From Hyphomicrobium sp. (GTDB lineage Bacteria > Pseudomonadota > Alphaproteobacteria > Rhizobiales > Hyphomicrobiaceae), in NCBI GenBank assembly GCA_019748215.1, contig JAIEPV010000108.1:1-51050 (forward strand): DNA of 51,050 nucleotides, written 5' to 3'. How positions within the stretch are numbered: position 1 is the stretch's first letter; the number at the start of each line of letters is the position of its first letter. Shown here in pieces: positions 44,926-51,050 of this stretch. The translations under genes were made by a program, and so were the position numbers. A model generated the notes under the pieces. It worked only from the letters and a program-made list of their open reading frames with translations. It was not told the DNA's origin and made no database searches.

Positions 44926-45558
44926 ATGCTAAACTTCGGTCGCTTCTCACGTCTCGCCTCAGCCATCACCGGTGCTGCCGTGCTGAGCACACTCGCCGCT
45001 GTCGCCGTGCGCGCCGATGACACCGCGACCTTCATCACCGAGCAGAAGATGACCGAGTATCTCGCCAAGGACCGGCTGATCGGCGCCAAGGTGCACGATA
45101 GCGACGGCAAGATTATCGGTGACATCGAAGATCTCATTGTCGGAAATGACGACCACGTCGTCGGCGTCGTCATGGGCGTCGGCGGCATCCTCGGCCTCGG
45201 CGAAAAGAAGGTCGGCGTGACGACGTCCGCCTTGCAGCTCGAAGTCACTGACGGAAAAATGCACGTCATCATGCCAGCCGCCACCAAGGAGGCATTGACC
45301 AGCGCGCCAGCGTTCAAGCGCGTCTCGCCGAAAAAAGGCCTGTACGAGCGGGCTGTCGAAAAAGGCGAGGAGCTGCGCGATAAGTCGGCTGTTACCGCCA
45401 AAGATGCGATGGATGCGGCGAAAGAGAAATCAGGGCCGGCCTTCGAGAGGGCAAAAAAAGCCGCACAGGACGTGATCGATCAGGCGAGAGAGGCCGCGAA
45501 ACCTGCCGCACCGGCACCTGCGCCCGTTTCCACACCTGCTCCATCAGCAACGCCCTAG
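44926..45558 (+). CDS. Secreted PRC-barrel domain protein
   Basis: The 210-residue protein has a signal peptide (residues 1 to about 29, ending VRA) followed by a PRC-barrel domain at about residues 45-115 (LIGAKVHDSDGKIIGDIEDL, VGVVMGVGGILGLGEKKVGV). The remainder is a helical, lysine/alanine-rich stretch with several FERAKKAAQDV-like segments and a Pro/Ala tail. PRC-barrel proteins of this sort are common in Rhizobiales and often stress-related, but have no known catalytic role. It ends 34 bases before a terminator. Confidence 0.85.
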   Translation: MLNFGRFSRLASAITGAAVLSTLAAVAVRADDTATFITEQKMTEYLAKDRLIGAKVHDSDGKIIGDIEDLIVGNDDHVVGVVMGVGGILGLGEKKVGVTTSALQLEVTDGKMHVIMPAATKEALTSAPAFKRVSPKKGLYERAVEKGEELRDKSAVTAKDAMDAAKEKSGPAFERAKKAAQDVIDQAREAAKPAAPAPAPVSTPAPSATP

Positions 45559-45592
45559 ACGCGACTTCACTTTCGGTTCGTCGACGCACTTC

Positions 45593-45621
45593 AAACCCGG
45601 CTGAACAACCGCCGGGTTTTA
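45593..45621 (+). terminator. Rho-independent terminator after PRC-barrel gene
   Basis: A 9-bp perfect stem, AAACCCGGC paired with GCCGGGTTT around the loop TGAACAACC, ends in TTTT. It lies about 35 bases after the PRC-barrel stop and may also block leftward transcripts, given the AAA on the other side. Confidence 0.85.
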
Positions 45622-45753
45622 GCTGCGCCACGGCATCTCCGCGCCGGTGGAACGATCAAACGTTGCTCGCGTTTTACCGCAACAACTGCCTCGCTTCGCA
45701 CGAGCTGCGCGAGCCGGGCAGCAAGAGGTTTCGGCAAACCTAAGGTATTTCCC

Positions 45754-46197
45754 ATGCGCTTTTCATTCATACCCACCACTCTGGTGATGTCAGCGGCGTG
45801 GCTTAGCCTCGCGTCGGCTGCCGTCGCTGAGCCGCCGTCACCCGCTGCAGCACAGAGTCAGGAAGACAAGTCGAATCAGAGCGAAGCCGGCGAGTTGATG
45901 TTCAACAATGCGTGCCGAACCTGCCACGCGGTGAAAGTCGGCGATCATCGTCTGGGACCGAGCCTTGCAGCCATCGTTGGCCGCAAAGCCGGCGAGCAAA
46001 ACGGCTACACCTATTCGCCGTCGCTTAAAAACTCGGGCATCACGTGGGACGAGAAAACGCTCGATGCGTTCATTGCCAATCCTGATGCCGTCGCGCCCGG
46101 CAACAACATGAAGCCGTACACTGGCATGACGTCGGCTGACGATCGCGCCCAGATTGTCGCGTACTTGCGCGGCGGCAGCGCGCCATCGAGCAAGTGA
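45754..46197 (+). CDS. Class I cytochrome c, periplasmic
   Basis: The 147-residue precursor has a signal peptide (about residues 1-25, ending AVA), the heme c motif CRTCH (Cys54, Cys57, His58) and a distal ligand Met, probably Met119 in GNNMKPYTG. The size and motif fit a small soluble electron carrier of the cytochrome c2/c-550 kind. Its partner is not indicated by neighbours. The ATG at 45754 has TAAGG upstream. CcdA, needed for heme c maturation, is encoded earlier in the window. Confidence 0.93.
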   Translation: MRFSFIPTTLVMSAAWLSLASAAVAEPPSPAAAQSQEDKSNQSEAGELMFNNACRTCHAVKVGDHRLGPSLAAIVGRKAGEQNGYTYSPSLKNSGITWDEKTLDAFIANPDAVAPGNNMKPYTGMTSADDRAQIVAYLRGGSAPSSK

Positions 46198-46328
46198 CCA
46201 GTATTTCGAGCGCTGCGGCGCGAACCCTGCCTGAGCGCTGCCGCATCACGACCCGTCAAAGCAAGCGGCGGGCCTAAAACACAACCCGCCGTCAGGCGAT
46301 CAATCAACAATGAAGCATAGTCTCGTTC

Positions 46329-46862
46329 TTAGAACGGGATCTCATCATCGAGCGCCTTGTCGAAAGACGCACTCTTAGATGCGCCGCCCGGTTTTGCTGC
46401 TCGCTTTGGCTCGCCGTAACCGCCGCTGCCCGATCCCGAGCCAAATCCGCCGCCATCCACGCCGTAATCGGACTGACTGCTTTCCTGCATGCCGCCGCTG
46501 GCGCCAGCGCGACCGCCATCCAACATTGTCAGCGAGCCGTTGTAACCCTGGATCACGATCTCGGTTGAATACTTCTCGGCCCCGCTCTGGTCGGTCCATT
46601 TGCGGGTTTGCAGCGCGCCCTCGACGTAGAGCTTCGAGCCTTTCTTGATGTACTGCTCGACGACCTTGCACAGCGGTTCGCTAAAAATAACGACGCGATG
46701 CCACTCGGTCTTTTCCTTCTTTTCACCGGTCGCCTTGTCGCGCCACGTTTCGCTGGTGGCCAAGCTGAGATTGGCGATCGGGCGACCGTCCTGCGTGCGG
46801 CGGATCTCCGGATCCTTGCCGACATTGCCGACGAGAATGACCTTATTGACCGAACCTGCCAT
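46329..46862 (-). CDS. ssb: Single-stranded DNA-binding protein
   Basis: The 177-residue protein has an OB fold at residues 1 to about 112 ([17 protein letters not shown] at the start, [15 protein letters not shown]), a Gly/Ser-rich linker and the C-terminal acidic tail ALDDEIPF, which binds repair and replication partners. A GGAGAACG ribosome-binding site precedes the ATG. It is set back about 280 bases from a LexA-type promoter at 47143-47168, giving a long leader. uvrA, its usual divergent neighbour in proteobacteria, is not present here. Confidence 0.96.
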   Translation of the reverse strand: MAGSVNKVILVGNVGKDPEIRRTQDGRPIANLSLATSETWRDKATGEKKEKTEWHRVVIFSEPLCKVVEQYIKKGSKLYVEGALQTRKWTDQSGAEKYSTEIVIQGYNGSLTMLDGGRAGASGGMQESSQSDYGVDGGGFGSGSGSGGYGEPKRAAKPGGASKSASFDKALDDEIPF

Positions 46863-46934
46863 TTTACGTTCTCCTTCACGTCAGGACGCCCCGAGGCATT
46901 GACTCGCCCCGGCTGACGCCCGCTTTGACCATCA

Positions 46935-46986
46935 CGGCTCATGAGCCGCGTTCGCCGCGACCCGTGCTGTGAGTTGTAACAACTCA
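46935..46986. repeat. Two perfect palindromes in the ssb leader
   Basis: CGGCTCATGAGCCG (14 bp, 46935-46948) and TGAGTTGTAACAACTCA (17 bp with a central A, 46970-46986) lie 73 and 108 bases before the ssb ATG. They can be operators or RNA hairpins in the leader. Neither has a U tract. Confidence 0.7.
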
Positions 46987-47142
46987 TGTGGCCGGCTTGG
47001 TCCCTAAACCATCAGGCCGCTAACGAATCTTCACATCGCAACCCTACCCAGTCCGGCCGCGCACCGCCGCAACGGCCATGGCATTCGCCATCTTTGTCCA
47101 CCGCTTTCGAATACTGCAATCGCGATGAAATCCGATAGGAAT

Positions 47143-47168
47143 GTTCCCATATTGTTCTAACATGTCAA
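47143..47168 (-). promoter_or_regulatory. LexA operator overlapping a promoter, toward ssb
   Basis: GTTC-N7-GTTC (47143-47157; GAAC-N7-GAAC on the minus strand) is the SOS box of alphaproteobacterial LexA. On the minus strand a perfect TTGACA -35 element (47163-47168) lies directly upstream, so the operator covers the spacer and -10 region of a promoter reading toward ssb. The -10 hexamer itself is poor. The transcript would carry about 270 bases of leader. Confidence 0.7.
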
Positions 47169-47360
47169 CAGGGTCAGAGCAAGCGCAACCTCGCGTCATC
47201 CTGCAGGCCCTGGCGCATCTATCGTGTCGGCAAAAATGGTCTCGCGACTGCCAGCGCTTGACTGAGATCAGGCTTCGCCTCAATCAGGAACGGGGTCCAA
47301 CGACATTAGCGCCGACAAGGCTCCATCACCGATCCGTTCTGTGGAAACCCAACCCGCGAC

Positions 47361-47729
47361 ATGGCTCAGTACAATTGTTTGAAGTGCCCAGGATACTGCT
47401 GCTCGTATCCGGTCATCGCTTTGCAGAAACGCGATGTTGAACGCCTCGCCAAATATTTCAAGCTGGCCTACGCGGTCGCGAAAAAGCGCTTTACGCGCGA
47501 GGGTCACGGCCACAAATATTTGATGCGCCGCAAAGGCGACAAACACTTCGGCCGCATCTGCCAATTTTTTGACACCAAAGAACGGCGCTGCACGATCTAT
47601 CATGCGCGCCCAGCCGCTTGCCGCGCATACCCGGGCGAAGGCCGCTGCGGGTACTATGATTTTCTCATGCACGAGCGCCGCTGTCAGAACGACGACACCT
47701 TTGTCGCGATCACCAATCATAAAGACTAG
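47361..47729 (+). CDS. YkgJ-type cysteine cluster protein
   Basis: The 122-residue protein has the CxxCxxxCC motif at the N terminus (Cys6, Cys9, Cys13, Cys14 in YNCLKCPGYCC), with more cysteines later in GRICQFFD, ERRCTIYHARPAACRAYP, EGRCGYYDF and RRCQNDD, the pattern of the YkgJ zinc/iron-chelating family. The metal and function are unknown. It has no signal peptide. It lies beyond the ssb promoter on the opposite strand; the roughly 200-base gap must hold its own promoter. Ends about 315 bases before the autotransporter. Confidence 0.88.
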   Translation: MAQYNCLKCPGYCCSYPVIALQKRDVERLAKYFKLAYAVAKKRFTREGHGHKYLMRRKGDKHFGRICQFFDTKERRCTIYHARPAACRAYPGEGRCGYYDFLMHERRCQNDDTFVAITNHKD

Positions 47730-48043
47730 GGCGACAGCTCGGCTACGCGTCAACATTGAGCGTCGATAACTTTCGCCGTCAATCGACGATCGACGTTGAG
47801 TCGCGCCTTTGACTGCGCGGCGAATTGGACGCGCAATAGTAGCTATTCTGCAAACGTTGCAGAAGCATAAGACGCGGCATCATGAAATAACTCATAGGCA
47901 TTAACTCCTCATTTAACGAATCACCCCAAATTAAAATGAAACGGTCGATGACACTTTATTAACACCATTCGCATGAACTGCGGGTGGGTTCGAGAAGGTG
48001 TGGACGCCGCCTGACGACGACTGATTTGGGAGCGCGGGTGCGC
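47730..48043. other. Noncoding region before the autotransporter
   Basis: The second half is rich in A and T (about 47870-47965) and may hold the autotransporter promoter. The autotransporter frame is open upstream to a GTG at 47984, giving 20 extra residues of basic sequence. No gene, terminator or operator could be identified. Confidence 0.5.
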
Positions 48044-50266
48044 ATGGCAATGTACGGCAATCTCGCACCAATTCCGGTCGCCATTGCAACACCGTCGCAT
48101 CTTCGAAATTCGATATCGGGTTCGGCTTTGCTGCTCATGCTCGGCAGTCTCGTCGGCGCAGCCGGTCCTGCCAAAGCGGGTTGTGATTTCAATAGCGGTC
48201 CGGGCCTGCTAACGCTCAACTGTTACGGCACAATCGCGGTTGCTGCCGATTATAGCCAAGCGGTCGGCTTTACGGTCGTCGGGGCAGCCGGTAGCATTAA
48301 CAGCTCCGGCGGGACTGGTGGTACCGGTCAAGACTTGATCATCACGTCCACCGCAATCGTGACGGCAAACGGCCTCTACACGGAAGGCTTTCTCGTCTTC
48401 AGCGGTGGCGGCGATGGCGCCATCAACGGCGACAATGGCACCGGCGGTGATGGCGGCGCCGTCACCATCACATCATCAGGCACCATCAATACCGTCGCCG
48501 TTGGATCTCCAGCAATTTTTGCGCAGAGCTATGGCGGTCCAGGGTCCATCAACGGCAACGGTGGCACGGCGGGGGATGGTGGCACGGTCACCGTTACATC
48601 CTCGGGAGCAATCACGACCGAGGGCAATGACTCTTCAGCTATTTTTGCAGAGAGCTATGGCAGCACAGGATCGATCAACGGCAGCGGCGGCGTAGGCGGC
48701 AATAGCTCGGCGGTTGCTGTTACGTCATTGGCCGCGATAACGACATCCGGCGATCTCAGTCACGCGATCTTCGCCGCGAGCTTCGGCGGAACCGGCGCGA
48801 TCAACGGCAACGGCGTTGGCGGCAACGCTGGTGTCGTGACGGTCACGTCCTCCGCCGGTATCACCGCATCAGGTGCAAATTCCGACGCGATCCACGCCTA
48901 CAGTGCCGGTGGGCCAGGTGCGCTCAACGGTTCTGGCCCGGACGGGTCGGCAGCGAACGTCACGGTCAATATTACAGGTGGAACCGTTCAAGGCGGATCG
49001 AGCGCCGGCTACGGCGTTTACATCGCGACCGGTAGCGCGAGCGGCAACACTGCGACGCTGAATAACGACGGCATCATTAGCGCACTCTCTGGCAACGCTA
49101 TCCGCGGGATCGGCGCGAATGTCTATGTCGGCAATCGTGGAACGGTGATCGGCAACGTCGATCTATCTGGCGCTAACGCAAATTTCGACAACCGCGAGAC
49201 CGGCATTTTTGAGAGCGGCAGCTCTGTCAACGCATTCGTCTACAATCTCGGCAGCATGTCACCGGGCGGTGTCGGCACCATTCAAGAGACCGCGATCGCC
49301 GGCGCCTATCAGCAGAACTCGACAGGGCGTTTCAACGTCGATGCCGACTGGACGGGCAACGCCGGCGCGGGCTTGGCTGATAAACTGTCGATCACCGGCA
49401 CAGCCGCACTCGCCGGCCAGGTCGTCGTCAATCCCTTAAACTTTCCCGCGTCATCGTCGGCCAACAAGGGTCTCGAAAAGACCTTTACGATTTTGACGGC
49501 AACCGGCGGCATTACCAATTCGGGCCTCACCGTCACCGACACAGCAGCTGTCAACTACAGCCTGCTCTATCCTGACTTGAACACGCTGACTTTACAGGCG
49601 GTCATCGACTTCACACCTCCGCCTCCCGTCGATACCGATGGACTTAACGCGAACCAATCGAGCGTCGGCGAGACGTTGAATGACATCGTAAGCGGCGGCG
49701 GCTCGCTCGATTTTATAGCGGCCTTGATGACTGTTCCGACGCAGCAGGGTCTTGCCAATGCCCTTGACCAGCTCGCCCCCACTGGCGACGCCGGTTCGAA
49801 TGCATCGGCGTTGAGAACCGGCACGACCTTCGCCGGTCAGCTGTTGAGCTGTAAGACCGTTGGTGAGCCCGATGACGGCAACGCCATTATCCGCGAAGGC
49901 CAGTGCTTGTGGGTCCGCGCCAATGTGCGATCGCTCGATATCGATGGCGGCAGACAGGGCGTCGGCTTCGATGAAACGGCCGCGTTCTTTTCTACCGGAG
50001 CCCAACTCGATGTTGGCGGCCCCTGGCGTGTCGGTGGCGGCATTGGTTTGAGACAACGAACCTCGAGTCGTCCAGTCACGCCAAATCCGAGGGCGACCGC
50101 GTGCATGTCGGCGCGGTTCTCAAATACAATCCTGGCCCATGGCTGCTCGCTGCCAGCGTCAGCGGCGGCCATGGCTGGTTCGACAATGAACGCTCGGTTT
50201 CGTTCGGCGGCTTCAGCGACACCGCAACCTCCGACACGGATACCAACTTCGTGTCCGGCCGCTTGA
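48044..50266 (+). CDS. Autotransporter passenger region (frameshifted gene, first part)
   Basis: From the ATG at 48044 this frame encodes a signal peptide (hydrophobic ISGSALLLMLGSLVGAAG, ending AKAG), six glycine-rich repeats of about 42 residues (48280-48980), a pertactin-like beta-helix stretch, and the autotransporter linker with PPPPVDTDGLNANQSS. It then enters the beta-barrel at about 49880 (CLWVRANVRSLDIDGGR). At about 50047 it leaves the barrel frame and ends in arginine-rich nonsense at 50266. The barrel continues out of frame at 50101-50724. The passenger is a surface adhesin-like beta-helix; it can be functional only if the frame is restored. Confidence 0.88.
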   Translation: MAMYGNLAPIPVAIATPSHLRNSISGSALLLMLGSLVGAAGPAKAGCDFNSGPGLLTLNCYGTIAVAADYSQAVGFTVVGAAGSINSSGGTGGTGQDLIITSTAIVTANGLYTEGFLVFSGGGDGAINGDNGTGGDGGAVTITSSGTINTVAVGSPAIFAQSYGGPGSINGNGGTAGDGGTVTVTSSGAITTEGNDSSAIFAESYGSTGSINGSGGVGGNSSAVAVTSLAAITTSGDLSHAIFAASFGGTGAINGNGVGGNAGVVTVTSSAGITASGANSDAIHAYSAGGPGALNGSGPDGSAANVTVNITGGTVQGGSSAGYGVYIATGSASGNTATLNNDGIISALSGNAIRGIGANVYVGNRGTVIGNVDLSGANANFDNRETGIFESGSSVNAFVYNLGSMSPGGVGTIQETAIAGAYQQNSTGRFNVDADWTGNAGAGLADKLSITGTAALAGQVVVNPLNFPASSSANKGLEKTFTILTATGGITNSGLTVTDTAAVNYSLLYPDLNTLTLQAVIDFTPPPPVDTDGLNANQSSVGETLNDIVSGGGSLDFIAALMTVPTQQGLANALDQLAPTGDAGSNASALRTGTTFAGQLLSCKTVGEPDDGNAIIREGQCLWVRANVRSLDIDGGRQGVGFDETAAFFSTGAQLDVGGPWRVGGGIGLRQRTSSRPVTPNPRATACMSARFSNTILAHGCSLPASAAAMAGSTMNARFRSAASATPQPPTRIPTSCPAA
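48280..48980 (+). repeat. Tandem repeat in the passenger, about 42 codons per unit
   Basis: Units contain INGNGG, then GGxVTVTSSG, then SxAIFAxSYGG, and recur six times with gradual drift from the first (INSSGG, ITSTA) to the last (LNGSGP, VNITGG). The period is about 126 bases. This is coding repetition forming beta-helix rungs, not a CRISPR array. Confidence 0.85.
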
Positions 50267-50724
50267 CCGGCAGTTATCTGACCGTCTTCGATGGCTGGTA
50301 CGCCAAACCGCAGCTCGATGTCTCGATCACAAATCTCGATCGCGATGGCTACACCGAGCAAGGCGGCGGCATCGCACTCGATGTTCGCAGCAGCAACGAT
50401 ACGGTCGTGACTGTGTCGCCGTCGCTCGAACTCGGGACGCAGGTGCAGCTTAGTTCCGGCGGTATCGCGCGGCCGTACGTCAAGGCGGGCGTTACGTGGC
50501 TCGATAACAACGAGTTTGTAACGACAGCCGGCTTTGCCGACGCTGGTGTGTCGACCGCGCCGTTTTCAATCATGACGCAAATCGACGATGTGGTTGCCGA
50601 CGCAGCCGCTGGGATCGACTTCATCGATGTTGCAGGCACCGTGCTGCGCATTCAGTACGATGGCCATTTCGGTGAGCTGTCGACACAGCATGGCGGCACG
50701 GCGAAGCTGTCATTCGCCTTTTGA
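50101..50724 (+). CDS. Autotransporter beta-barrel, out-of-frame second part
   Basis: This 207-residue frame carries the rest of the autotransporter translocator: alternating strands such as HVGAVLKYNPGPWLLAASVS, GYTEQGGGIALDVRS, RPYVKAGVTWLDN and the C-terminal AKLSFAF with terminal Phe, needed for outer membrane assembly. The barrel frame is open back to about 50041 (FETTNLESS), so the break is a one-base shift. The GTG at 50101 is only the first codon an ORF finder would accept, and there is no independent start or signal peptide. Confidence 0.85.
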   Translation: MHVGAVLKYNPGPWLLAASVSGGHGWFDNERSVSFGGFSDTATSDTDTNFVSGRLTGSYLTVFDGWYAKPQLDVSITNLDRDGYTEQGGGIALDVRSSNDTVVTVSPSLELGTQVQLSSGGIARPYVKAGVTWLDNNEFVTTAGFADAGVSTAPFSIMTQIDDVVADAAAGIDFIDVAGTVLRIQYDGHFGELSTQHGGTAKLSFAF

Positions 50725-50847
50725 GCTTCTCCCGCTGGGATTGAATCAATTCTGTTTGCGCCGGTTGAGCCGATCCGGCAGGCGGCGGGCGCAGTGCGAT
50801 GTCATAGCATCGGACAAGCACGCCAAATCAATGTCAGCCCGAAACGC

Positions 50848-50950
50848 TTTCGAGCGCTTTGCGATCTGATGTCATCAGATCGGCGCTCTACCATGATGCT
50901 GTGTCGCATTTTCTGACGATGAACCGGGATCCACTTCGTCGAAAAATGCT
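50848..50950. repeat. RIME-like intergenic palindromic element
   Basis: Two palindromes in tandem: CGATCTGATG-T-CATCAGATCG (50862-50882), and a second of about 45 bases from GCATTTT to AAAATGC (50906-50949) with the core AACCGGGATCCACTTCG. This closely resembles the rhizobial intergenic mosaic element (RIME), which has the same two-palindrome plan as I recall it. It lies about 120 bases beyond the autotransporter gene. A degenerate half copy lies at 21924-21970. Confidence 0.75.
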
Positions 50951-51050
50951 CCAGCTCAAGCGAAAGCCCCGGTTGCGGGTTGCAACCGGCTGAAAACGTG
51001 AGGAGCGAAGCGGGCGCGTGCCGCGATGTAAAAACTCAAAAACGAATGCG

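Noticed and set aside
46266-46291. CGGCGGG/CCCGCCG stem between cytochrome c and ssb
   Set aside because: Loop of 12 bases and no T run; too weak to call a terminator.
47984-48043. Upstream extension of the autotransporter from GTG 47984
   Set aside because: Adds 20 basic residues with no ribosome-binding site; ATG at 48044 (or 48050) is a better signal-peptide start.
48280-48980. Regularly spaced repeats possibly resembling a CRISPR array
   Set aside because: The repeats are in-frame coding units of about 126 bases with gradual drift, not short identical repeats with unique spacers.
50965-50991. Hairpin with CCGGTTGC/GCAACCGG stem near the right edge
   Set aside because: The 8-bp stem is good, but no T run follows on either strand, so it is not a convincing terminator.

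Overview
The window is an ordinary-looking, gene-dense chromosomal segment of an alphaproteobacterium, most likely in the order Hyphomicrobiales (Rhizobiales). The evidence is the alphaproteobacterial gene orders (tpiA/ppiD/trpE, trpG-trpD-trpC-moaC-moeA, queA-X-tgt), a RpoE-ChrR pair of the Rhodobacter type, a GTTC-N7-GTTC LexA site of the alphaproteobacterial kind, a RIME-like intergenic palindromic element known from rhizobial genomes, and a PqqA precursor whose C-terminal half resembles that of Methylobacterium. G+C is high (I estimate about 60%) and even. I see no phage, IS element, CRISPR array or rRNA. There is one tRNA (Lys, UUU).

Layout. 1-3.8 kb: end of a dipeptide epimerase, an HcaT-like MFS transporter, a helical protein with a CheZ-like pattern, and a FadL-type outer membrane channel. 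4.2-9.4 kb: ccdA-thiD and tkt-pgk, all leftward; the gap gene often found between tkt and pgk is absent. 9.5-12 kb: a secreted fasciclin protein and a Kef-type antiporter. 12-17.7 kb: a stress island made of rpoE-chrR-SDR reading right and a leftward operon of flavin oxidoreductase, DUF1365 protein and Cfa. The leftward operon is preceded by a close match to the Rhodobacter RpoE promoter (TGATCC-N18-TAAAT), and rpoE is preceded by a weaker relative. 18.3-24.9 kb: kdsA, an orphan pqqA with its own terminator, a small membrane protein, pyrG, a lipoprotein, secG, a secreted proline/alanine-rich protein and tpiA.

25-35 kb: ppiD, trpE, a small membrane protein, sixA, then trpG-trpD-trpC-moaC-moeA, followed by a convergent MltB-type transglycosylase and tRNA-Lys. 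35.6-44.6 kb: a DMT transporter facing a leftward run of gyrA, coaD, an alkyltransferase-like gene, two cyclophilins, DUF423, queA, a small conserved gene and tgt. 44.9-51 kb: a PRC-barrel protein, a cytochrome c, ssb with a LexA-type promoter and long leader, a YkgJ-like cysteine-cluster protein, and an autotransporter whose beta barrel is split from its passenger by a one-base frameshift, followed by the RIME-like element.

Most of the window is housekeeping: central carbon metabolism (tkt, pgk, tpiA), tryptophan and molybdenum cofactor synthesis, queuosine tRNA modification, CTP, Kdo and CoA synthesis, secretion and protein folding. The points most worth following are the RpoE-ChrR membrane-lipid module with an SDR gene that lacks any canonical start codon, the orphan pqqA, a Tgt that has lost three of four zinc ligands, a GyrA with a Leu at the quinolone-resistance position, the LexA-type promoter with a long palindromic ssb leader, and the frameshifted autotransporter.
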